A stretch of 26,398 bases of DNA from NCBI GenBank assembly GCA_964599655.1, contig CAZRGV010000088.1, positions 1 through 26,398 on the forward strand, in the 5' to 3' direction. The notes under the pieces are model-generated. The model worked only from the letters and a program-made list of their open reading frames with translations, was not told where the DNA came from and searched no databases. Positions 16,297-23,583 of the stretch are shown here, one piece after another. Origin of the DNA: CAZRGV01 sp964599655. Its GTDB lineage: Bacteria > Planctomycetota > Planctomycetia > Isosphaerales > Isosphaeraceae. Numbering within the stretch: position 1 is the stretch's first letter; each line of letters begins with the position of its first letter. Position numbers and translations under genes: made by a program.

Positions 16297-17901
16297 TCAG
16301 GACCGCACGGTTTGCTCCGATTCGCTCGATGTCTGGCCCATCGCCTTGAGCCCCTGGTAGTCGACCTTGTCGGTCGACGTCGTGGGCAGGTTCGCCAGGA
16401 AGGCGATCTTGTCGGGAACCATGTAATGCGGCAGATATAACGTGCAATGCCGCTTCATCGCGATGATCGACGCCTTGCGCTCGGGTTTCACCGACACGAA
16501 CGCCTCGATCGACACGCCCGACTCGTCGCTCCTGGCCACGACGGCCGCGCGTTCCACGTCGTCGTGACGATACAGGGCCGACTCGATCTCTCCCAGCTCG
16601 ATCCGGTAGCCCCGTTTCTTCACCATCCGGTCGCGCCGGCCGTGGAACTCGAAGCAGCCCTGGCCGTCGTCCACGACGAGGTCCCCCGTGCGGTACCAGG
16701 CGGTTCCGTCGTGGTCCCGAACGAAGGCCTTCGCGTCGAGGTCGGGCCGGCCGAAGTAGCCCCGCATCACGCCAGGGCCGGCGATGATCAGCTCGCCCTC
16801 GGTCCCGGGTTCCACGTCCCGGCCGTGCTCGTCAACCACCCTTGCCCGCAAGGGCGGGCAGACCGGACCGATCGGGTACGGCGTGTCGCGCTCGTCGGGA
16901 ATCGCCCGCGGAACCGGAAAGGCCGTGCAGACGTTCGTCTCGGTCGGCCCGTAGAGGTTCCAGAACGCCGCGTCGGGCCAGAGGGCCCGCAACCGCTTCA
17001 GGTGCCGGATCGGGAAGACCTCTCCCGCGAACAGCACCACCCGAGGCGCTCGGTATCCCGCTTGATCGAGCCCGCCGTGCTGCGCCATCAGGGCCAGGAT
17101 CGAAGGCGCCGAGTACCAGACGTCGATGCGTCGCTCCGACAGATACGGCCCGAGCCGGATCGGGTCCTTGGCCAGCGACTCGCCGATCAGGACCAGCGTT
17201 CCACCCCGCCGGCACGACGCATAAAGGTCGAACACCGACAAATCAAAATGAAACGGCGCGTGCGAGGAAAACCGGTCGCCGTCGCGCAGCTCCAGTGACG
17301 CCTCACACCAGTCCAGGAAGCAGAAAGCGTTGGTATGAGAGAGCATCACTCCTTTGGGCGTGCCGGTCGAACCCGACGTGTAAAGGACATACGCCAGATC
17401 GTCCGACACGCGAGGCGGCGCCAGCGGGCTCGGGGCCGAATCGGCCATCACCTCGTCCCAGGAGGCGTCGACCAGGGCCGGCTCGCTCGCGTCGCCGACG
17501 AGGATCTGCCTTGGCAACGGACCCGGCCCCGGCCACGCCTTGCGGAACTCGGTGGCAAGACGCGACGAGACGACCACGGCCCGCACCCGGGCGTCGGCCA
17601 GAATGCCCGCGCCTCGAAGGGCCGGCGCGGTCGGATCGACCGGCACGTACGCCGCGCCGGCGCGGAGAACGCCGTGAATCGCGGCAACCGATTCCAGGCT
17701 CTTGGGCAAGAACAGGCCCACACGGTCGCCCCGGCCAATGCCCCATCGCGCCAGCCTCGTGGCCAGCCGATCGGCCTGGTGGTTCAGCGCGCCATAGGTC
17801 AGCGCGCGGCCCTGTTCGTCCTCGACGGCAACGCGGCTCGCGTCGCGGGACGCGGCCCTCTCGAGCAAACGGCTCAAATGGACGGTTTCGCTCCGAAACA
17901 T
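16297..17901 (-). CDS. Amino-acid-type adenylation enzyme (DltA-like, AMP-forming)
   Basis: This is a stand-alone adenylation domain of the ANL superfamily that activates a carboxylate as AMP-ester. Core motifs in order are YTSGSTGTPKGV (174-185), HFDLSVFD (218-225), GEVFP (293-297), YGPTETN (317-323), YRTGD (403-407), GRRDRMVKKRGYRIELGEIE (421-440) and PTTSTDKVDY with catalytic Lys512. Asp220 in the FDxS motif is the residue that binds the substrate amino group in amino-acid-activating members, so an amino acid is likelier than a fatty acid. The pattern resembles DltA, D-alanine ligase. No carrier domain is fused and none is seen nearby. GGAGG sits 8 bases before the ATG. It follows the SGNH and MBOAT genes on the same strand after a 145-base AT-rich gap. 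Confidence 0.92.
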   Translation of the reverse strand: MFRSETVHLSRLLERAASRDASRVAVEDEQGRALTYGALNHQADRLATRLARWGIGRGDRVGLFLPKSLESVAAIHGVLRAGAAYVPVDPTAPALRGAGILADARVRAVVVSSRLATEFRKAWPGPGPLPRQILVGDASEPALVDASWDEVMADSAPSPLAPPRVSDDLAYVLYTSGSTGTPKGVMLSHTNAFCFLDWCEASLELRDGDRFSSHAPFHFDLSVFDLYASCRRGGTLVLIGESLAKDPIRLGPYLSERRIDVWYSAPSILALMAQHGGLDQAGYRAPRVVLFAGEVFPIRHLKRLRALWPDAAFWNLYGPTETNVCTAFPVPRAIPDERDTPYPIGPVCPPLRARVVDEHGRDVEPGTEGELIIAGPGVMRGYFGRPDLDAKAFVRDHDGTAWYRTGDLVVDDGQGCFEFHGRRDRMVKKRGYRIELGEIESALYRHDDVERAAVVARSDESGVSIEAFVSVKPERKASIIAMKRHCTLYLPHYMVPDKIAFLANLPTTSTDKVDYQGLKAMGQTSSESEQTVRS

Positions 17902-17940
17902 CGTTGGAGCCTCCGGACGGTCAATGGAGGTGAACGGTCG

Positions 17941-18046
17941 TGGCCAAGCTCCAAAACAGGCACCTTCGATCGCAGGAAATTCGATCGATTTTTATATTTT
18001 TTAAACGTTTTCTTTGTTTTTCAAATACGATCCTACTCATGGTCGC
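17941..18046 (-). promoter_or_regulatory. AT-rich leader of the adenylation gene
   Basis: Positions 17982-18033 are very AT-rich (on the minus strand TTGAAA, A-rich tract, TTTAAAAAATATAAAA) in a GC-rich region. It is the likely promoter zone for the adenylation and acyltransferase genes. TATAAA-like hexamers are several, so I do not choose a single -10. Confidence 0.4.
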
Positions 18047-19273
18047 TCAATCCTTGGGCGTAACGCCCAGTTCGCCCGGGTCGGCGCCAAAGATCAGGCG
18101 GTAGACCGACGGGGCGTTCACCACCTCGTGGCCGAATCGGAGAAACAGCAGGTGGTGGCCCAGCGCGTTGGGGTGGTCGTCCCAGGGAGCGATCTCGATG
18201 GCCTCCGGGTCCTGGTCGTCGAAGCTGGCCGACAGGTCGATGACGGGCAGGTCGTGGCGGCCGGCGATCGCCCGGATTCGGGCGACGTCCCCGGCGCGCT
18301 CGTCGGGGCCGTCCGACTCGCTGGCCCTGGGAATGATCAGGCAGGCCAGCGGCACCTTCGAGGCCCGGCATTCCTCGGCCAGGGCGGCGATCGCGTCCTC
18401 GTCGATTTGCCAGAGTTTCGGCCGCATCCGGGCCTTGATCTCTTCCTTCTTCTTGAGCTTGCCGTTGGCGTCGAGCACCAGGTCGGCCGTTCCAATCCCG
18501 GCCTCGGCGACGGCGCGGCGGAGGAAGTCGTACTTCAGATCGATCCGGTTTTGGAGCAGGCCGCAGAGGTGGATTTCGAGCAACCTGGGATCGAGCCGTG
18601 TCGCCGCGTAGAGTACGAGGTCGGGCTGGAAGGCCCGCGCCTTCCGCTCGAACGACTCGAGCCGGTGCAGCGGGCTGTAGGCCGCCACGGCGAAGTTTAG
18701 CACCTCGAAGCGCCTTGAGAGGCCGTGCTTGGCCGCATGAGCATTCAGCCAGTCCTCGATCTGATTCTCATAGGTCTCGTCGGTGCCGACGCCCCAGCCC
18801 ATGTCCATCGACGATCCCAGCAGGGCGATCCGGAACACGCCTCCGGGCTTCTCCTTTGTGCAAGGCCGGTCGCGGAGGCCGAACGCGTTGGTCGTGAACG
18901 CGGCGCCGAAGACGGTCTTGTGGATGTTGGGAAGAAGCTCGAACTGAAAAAAGTCGCCCGGCAGGTAGCGCGTGGCCCCCACCTGGTTGAAGTTCACCCA
19001 CTCGGGCGGCTTGCCCAGAAGGCGAAGGGCCAGCTCGTCGCGACCGGCCTCGGGCCCGCCGTCGATCAGGCCGACGTAATAGCCGGCCGCGTGCCGCTCG
19101 TGATCGGTCCGGTTCGGCTCCAGGGCCCGCATGCTCCGAAGCGCCGACCGAGCCCAGCCTCCCCCGGCCGCGGGAATCAGGCCGAGCACCAGCACCAGGA
19201 CGGTCAACGCCATCGCGGCGGCGGCCGGGCGGTTCAAGCGGAAACCCGAGGACTTCGATCCGGTCGTCGTCAT
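18047..19273 (-). CDS. SGNH-hydrolase-like membrane-anchored protein B
   Basis: An N-terminal transmembrane anchor (about 17-36) precedes a periplasmic region with an SGNH/GDSL-hydrolase layout: TTNAFGLRDR (127-136), FRIALLGSSMDMGWGV with the nucleophile position at Ser155, NFAVAAYSP (the Asn/Gly block region), and IAPWDDHPNALGH near the C-terminus. Relative to its neighbour and to the family, GDS reads GSS, and the catalytic Asp expected three residues before the final His is Trp, though two Asp lie closer. It may therefore use altered geometry or be inactive. It is paralogous to the gene before it, whose stop it overlaps by 4 bases (translational coupling). Such proteins act with MBOAT enzymes in acyl transfer to envelope polymers (AlgJ/AlgX, PatB, DltD). 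The acceptor here is unknown. Confidence 0.85.
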   Translation of the reverse strand: MTTTGSKSSGFRLNRPAAAAMALTVLVLVLGLIPAAGGGWARSALRSMRALEPNRTDHERHAAGYYVGLIDGGPEAGRDELALRLLGKPPEWVNFNQVGATRYLPGDFFQFELLPNIHKTVFGAAFTTNAFGLRDRPCTKEKPGGVFRIALLGSSMDMGWGVGTDETYENQIEDWLNAHAAKHGLSRRFEVLNFAVAAYSPLHRLESFERKARAFQPDLVLYAATRLDPRLLEIHLCGLLQNRIDLKYDFLRRAVAEAGIGTADLVLDANGKLKKKEEIKARMRPKLWQIDEDAIAALAEECRASKVPLACLIIPRASESDGPDERAGDVARIRAIAGRHDLPVIDLSASFDDQDPEAIEIAPWDDHPNALGHHLLFLRFGHEVVNAPSVYRLIFGADPGELGVTPKD

Positions 19274-20385
19274 GGAGAAGAAACTCCGGCTCCGTCGCTC
19301 GATCGGAGCAGTTCCGGCCGGGCCTCGAGCGCGGCCTCGATCCGGCGCGCCAGGCGGGCATGGCCGCCGGCATTGGGATGATAATCGTCGGGCGCGATGG
19401 CCAGGTCGGCCGCCTCGAGCCCGTCAAAGCTGTCCGACAGGTCGAACACCGCCGTGAATCCCGAGCGCCTGGCCAGCTCGACCAGTCTTCGACGCTCGCC
19501 CGAGTCGGCCGGCCGGCCGACCCGAGGAATCAGCACCCAGACGCTCGGCACGCCCCGCGCACGGCACGAACCGGCGATCGTCCGATACACGTTTTCCAGG
19601 ATCTGCCAGCGATAGGGCCGAAGCGCCCGCTTGTACGATTCGAAGTCTCCGCCCGGCCGGACACCGGCCGCCGCCAGCGCGTCGCGATACTGCGGCGCGT
19701 CCCAACCGAGACCCCTCGGCAGCAAGCCCCGCAGCCGGTGCTCGTCCCAGCCGGGATCGGCCGGCGTCGCCTCGTAAATCAACAAATCGGCACCCATCTC
19801 CGAGCCGAGTCGCTCGAAATCCTCCCACCGCTGGCCGGGAGCGTGGCCGGGAACCGAGAAGTTCCAGACCTCAACGGCCCCACCACCGCGTTTTTCGGAT
19901 TGAGCACGGAGCGAATGCTCTAAGAGCGATGCAAAGACGTGGTCGTCATCGACCCCCCAGCCCGCGCCGATCGAGTCGCCCAGCAAGGCGATCCGGAACG
20001 TTCCGGGCGGCTTGACCAGGTCGCGCTCGCGGTCGCGCATGCCAAACGCGTTGGTCGACCAGACGGCGCCGGCATGGGTCATCGACACGCCTGGCTTGAG
20101 CACGTACTCGCGAATGTCGTCGACAACCAGGCAGAGCGGACCGGCGTCGAACGGGATCCGCCTTGCCGCATGGGTCGAGCCGGTCTGGTCGAGTCGATCG
20201 ATTCGCGATCCCTCGTCGAGCAGGGCCTCGTAGTAACCTCGCTCCATCCGCTCCAGGTCGGCCCGGCTCTTGTGGTCGTCCCGCAGGGCCTCGCCGGCGC
20301 GCGGCATCAAGGTGGCCGGCGCCAGGCCCAGGGCGAGCAAACCCGCCGTCACGAAGAACCGGGGATTGATCGAAGGACCGTTCAT
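19270..20385 (-). CDS. SGNH-hydrolase-like membrane-anchored protein A
   Basis: The product (371 residues) has an N-terminal signal anchor (about 9-27), then an SGNH fold: STNAFGMRDRERD (110-122), FRIALLGDSIGAGWGV with GDS at 136-138, NFSVPGHAPGQRWEDF, and IAPDDYHPNAGGH with an intact DxxH. Unlike its paralogue downstream, all catalytic positions appear conserved. ATG 20385 puts the hydrophobic segment at the start; ATG 20412 is an alternative adding nine residues, and neither has a strong ribosome-binding site. It follows the MBOAT gene after about 100 bases and overlaps the next SGNH gene by 4 bases. By analogy with MBOAT-SGNH pairs, it may transfer or remove acyl groups on an extracytoplasmic polymer or lipid. 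Confidence 0.87.
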   Translation of the reverse strand: MNGPSINPRFFVTAGLLALGLAPATLMPRAGEALRDDHKSRADLERMERGYYEALLDEGSRIDRLDQTGSTHAARRIPFDAGPLCLVVDDIREYVLKPGVSMTHAGAVWSTNAFGMRDRERDLVKPPGTFRIALLGDSIGAGWGVDDDHVFASLLEHSLRAQSEKRGGGAVEVWNFSVPGHAPGQRWEDFERLGSEMGADLLIYEATPADPGWDEHRLRGLLPRGLGWDAPQYRDALAAAGVRPGGDFESYKRALRPYRWQILENVYRTIAGSCRARGVPSVWVLIPRVGRPADSGERRRLVELARRSGFTAVFDLSDSFDGLEAADLAIAPDDYHPNAGGHARLARRIEAALEARPELLRSSDGAGVSSP

Positions 20386-20486
20386 CGTCTCATCGGCTCG
20401 ATCAAGAATCATTCAAAACTCGGAAAAGATCCTGACGATTTGACGCAAAAACGCGTTCGTGCGAAGACCGGCCGCTCCGATCGCGA

Positions 20487-21865
20487 TCACGAAACGGCCC
20501 GCCGCAGCATTGACAGCCAGGCGCTCAGGCCCGGGCTCGACCAGAGCGACCAGAGCAACGTGATGGTGGCGAACGTGCCGGCCGTTTTCAGGGCGCGCAC
20601 GCTCAGACCGCGGAGCGAGAATCCGGCGTTTGGCTTCAACGTCCGGGCGCGGGTCGCCTTCGCGTCAAACTGAACGTTGATCATCACCAGCACGCCCAGG
20701 ATGCCCCAGAACAGCGCGTCCGGCAGACTGAAGCCCCAGGTCCCTCGCAGCCAGAACGACTGGNNNNNNNNNNNNNNNNNNNCACGACGAACACCACGGC
20801 CGTCGCCGCCGCCAGCGCCTGCCACTGCGGGCGCTTCTTCAGGCGGAAGACCATCGGGTTGAACACGACCCGGACCATGAAATCTTTCCAGTAAATGTTG
20901 ATCCGTCGCCAGTAGTCGGTGAAGCTCGTCGCCAGCAAGTAGTGGTGGTGCGTTTCGGGAAGCTGGTAGCCGAACAGGTGCAGCATGCCGCAGGCCATGT
21001 GGAACTGACCCGACACCCGGAGATACAGCAAATAGTTGCCGACGAGATACTGCCCCAGGCTGGCCAGGTTGTGCACCTCGTCGGGCGAGATCAACAGCTT
21101 GTGATAAATCAGGCGGTAGAGCAGCAGGTGAATCGTCCCCCGCAGCATCATCCGCAACCCGGCGCGCTGGGTCGTGTGAATGTCGGTTGAGAAGTAGCTA
21201 CGGCGGAAGGTCCGGTAGTCAACCACCGGGAAGTGCAGAAAGCAGTAATTCGGCAGCAGAAAGAAGTAGCCAATGGTATCGATCAACGGTTCTGGCTGCT
21301 TGGCATGCTTGAGTTCATACAGATAAAGCACCATGCGGAACATGAACATCGACGCGAGCACCGGCCAGACAAGATTGGCCTCCGGCAAGGGCACCGAGAC
21401 GATGCCCCCTCGCGCCAGGGCCATCGCCGACGCCCCCGCTCCGATCAAGCTGGCCCTGGCGATCCAGGACAGCGGCAGATAGCAAATCCCGATCAGCGCC
21501 GCCGCCAGCGGCAGGAGCATGGCCGCCACGCCCACACCGAACACCGAGCCCAGCCCGACGATCGACGTCAGCAGGAAGAACGGTTTCTTCCACCGATAGG
21601 GCAAGACATAGTGAATCGGCATCGCCGCCAGCGCGATGTACGCCAGGATCAGGAACGCCCGCCCTTCGAGCCGATACACGTTGAACACGGCCACCAGCAA
21701 GCCGAGGTGCGCCCAGATCGGCAGAAAGTGGCGGAGGCTGCGCTGGCAGGTCGCCGGCTCATTCGCATAAAGCCCCCGTTCGGTTTCCGGCCGGACGCGG
21801 ATCGGCAGGAACCGGCGGTGAGGCGCCTTTGGCAGGGTGGCAGTGCGCGTGGTTTCCGGCCGCAT
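20487..21865 (-). CDS. MBOAT-family O-acyltransferase (interrupted by an N gap)
   Basis: This is a polytopic membrane-bound O-acyltransferase of about 460 residues, which moves acyl groups across or within the membrane onto an envelope acceptor. Many hydrophobic helices are seen, and the hallmark region PETHHHYLLATSFTDYWRR followed by INIYWKDFMVRVVFNP lies at about 300-330, with His residues in the position of the family catalytic His. The gap at 20764-20782 cuts the last third; sequence beyond it continues the protein in another frame (QSFWLRGTWGFSLPDALFWG and on to a stop at 20487), so the written gap length is simply wrong by a base or two modulo three. GGGAGGGG lies 8 bases before ATG 21865, a strong start. 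It is the first gene of a minus-strand run with two SGNH proteins and an adenylation enzyme. Confidence 0.9.
20764..20782. other. N gap inside the MBOAT gene
   Basis: Nineteen Ns interrupt the MBOAT coding sequence. The reading frame changes across them, so the true gap length differs from the written one. It should not be read as a pseudogene. Confidence 0.95.
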
Positions 21866-22547
21866 CGAGCAATCCCCTCCCGGTCCTCTCGTCGAAAGAG
21901 TCCAGTCCAGCGCCGACCATTCCCGCGAGCCGCTCGCGGGGGGCCGCCGTTGACGACCGACCTCGGGCCGTTGCAAGCAAGGACGAGAGAGGGCGAGAGG
22001 GACGTCGAGAGTCCCACGCGATTCAGAAGGGCGGAGGGCCGGACCATCCCTGGCCCGGGTGGCCTCCGCGGCGGCCGCGCACATCCCTGTCTTCCTGACA
22101 ACCGCTCGAAGATCGTTGTCTGTCGTCTCGGCTCGACGCCGGAGGTGCTCTCTCGGGAATTCGCGAGACGAGCTGGACCGAGGCGACTCTTCTTGGGAAG
22201 GCGTTCCTGAACGGCCCCAATCGGCCGCGGACCGCCTTGGCCCCGCTCCAGCTCAATCTGACCGACGCGATATACCCCACCTCGCAAGCCGGTGTCAACC
22301 CGACTCGACGCCCGATCTCCGCGACTGTCCACGAGGCGTCACGACGCAACCGACACGCCTCAAGGCATGTGAGTCGTCTCGGCGACATCAACGAATTTGG
22401 GCCCCACCGGCTCGAAATCCTTCGGCGCGGCGGCCCCGATTTCCTTCGACGAGAACGGGCTTCTTTCCGTATTCGGGGGTGAGCGGATCGGGCACACCGT
22501 CGTCCTCGGTCGGTCCCCTCCGTTCTCTTTGGCTTCCGAGGAACGCC
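21866..22547. other. Divergent intergenic region
   Basis: About 680 bases separate the minus-strand MBOAT start from the plus-strand membrane protein. It must hold promoters for both directions. Apart from the inverted repeat at 21922-21940 I see no defined element. Open frames on either strand are arginine-rich shadows. A 53-codon minus-strand frame (22388-22549) was considered and not accepted. Confidence 0.5.
21922..21940. repeat. Perfect inverted repeat ahead of the MBOAT gene
   Basis: CCCGCGAGC and GCTCGCGGG are exact 9-base arms around one central base. The element lies 57-75 bases upstream of the MBOAT start on the minus strand. It could be an operator for a dimeric regulator or a stable hairpin in the leader. 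GC-rich palindromes also arise by chance here. Confidence 0.4.
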
Positions 22548-23315
22548 ATGGCCGGGCGACTCGACGGCGAAACCGGGCTTCGGGGAGCGATCGGCTGGCT
22601 CGCCTTTCCGGTGGTTCCGGTCGTGCTCGAGTCGGCCTTTCACGCGACGCTCAACCCGCTGGAGATCGACCCTCGGGACTGGCCGCTCGCCTCCGGGCTC
22701 ATCCTGCTCGGCCCGCTCGTCGGCTTCGGCTTCCTGGCAGGGGCCACGCTCGACCTGCCCGATCCCCCGTTCGAGGGCCGTCGAACCTGGCGAGCGTGGC
22801 TGCTCCATCGCCGGGCGCTCTGGGTCGCGGTTGGCCCCTGGTCGAGCTTCTTGCTCGTCGCGGGATTCGTCCTCGCGTGGACCTGGCTCCAGAGTGGGCT
22901 CGGGATCAACCTGGGCGGACCCCTTCTGTCAACGCCCTGGCTTATCGAGATCCTGCTCGCGGTGGCCTCGTACGGCTGGCTGGTCGTCGCCATCGCCGCC
23001 CTCGTCCGCGCCCGACGGCAACGCGGGCTCAAACGGGCCCTCTGGCGAGGAATGCTCGCGGCCCTGGCGTTCGTCGGCTCCTTGATCGGCGGGTTCTGGG
23101 CGGCCACGGAAACCTGGCGAAGCGACTTTTTCGATTCGAGGCTCGTGAAGTCGTTGCTTATCGCCGCCGTGGGCCTGACCGTGACCAGCGGCTGCGCCTC
23201 GACCCCGACCGTCGGCGACGTCCGACGCCGCGAGCTCTTCCGCGCGATGCTCATGGCCTGGGTGCTCGGCCTGGCGCTGGCCTGGCGCTGGTGGAGCCGG
23301 GCAAAGACGAAGTGA
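22548..23315 (+). CDS. Polytopic membrane protein of unknown function (255 aa)
   Basis: I do not recognise a family. GAGGA lies 5 bases before ATG 22548, which fixes the start. At least five or six hydrophobic helices are evident: about 13-31, 46-66, 95-117, 133-155, 169-187 and 232-249, separated by short basic loops (RARRQRGLKRALWR). This topology resembles a small integral membrane permease subunit or YIP1-like protein, but no motif supports a choice. A stretch near residue 205 reads LTVTSGCAST, lipobox-like but internal and so not a signal. It is alone on the plus strand between two intergenic gaps, 268 bases before the GT39 gene. Confidence 0.8.
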   Translation: MAGRLDGETGLRGAIGWLAFPVVPVVLESAFHATLNPLEIDPRDWPLASGLILLGPLVGFGFLAGATLDLPDPPFEGRRTWRAWLLHRRALWVAVGPWSSFLLVAGFVLAWTWLQSGLGINLGGPLLSTPWLIEILLAVASYGWLVVAIAALVRARRQRGLKRALWRGMLAALAFVGSLIGGFWAATETWRSDFFDSRLVKSLLIAAVGLTVTSGCASTPTVGDVRRRELFRAMLMAWVLGLALAWRWWSRAKTK

Positions 23316-23583
23316 ACGCGCATCTCCCAAGATCAAAACACACAGAGGATTTCTATCGTTGGGCGAGCAAACCGCGATGAAACGCACGAAGCATCAAGCG
23401 GTTGCGTCCGGATTGGCCCCGTCTTCAACGACGTCTTTCCCGCGCCCAGTCTGATCTTCCCACGAAATTCGGTCTGCGGTATCGTCACCCGGCCCTCTGT
23501 CCCTGGGAAAACGGGACGTTGAGGACTCGTCTCCCGAAGGCGCGGGATGACGCCCGGACTCGTTGGTCGTCAGGGAGGACGCG

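Noticed and set aside
16297..17901. Reading the adenylation enzyme as a fatty-acyl-AMP or acyl-CoA ligase
   Set aside because: The FDxS motif with Asp220 and the DltA-like spacing of motifs favour amino acid activation, although only a profile search would settle it.
17921..18040. A 39-codon minus-strand frame (start MSRIVFEKQRK) between the SGNH-B and adenylation genes, checked as a possible missing carrier protein
   Set aside because: It lacks the DSL phosphopantetheine site, is far too short for a carrier, and its A/T-rich codons are unlike all neighbours. The AT-rich stretch is better explained as a promoter.
18055..18075. Palindrome at the end of the SGNH-B gene as a terminator
   Set aside because: The arms overlap the final codons and no T run follows on the minus strand.
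22388..22549. A 53-codon minus-strand frame (MAFLGSQRERRG) with some protein-like sequence near its end
   Set aside because: Third-position bias is weak, no ribosome-binding site is seen, and its start overlaps the well-supported start of the plus-strand membrane protein.
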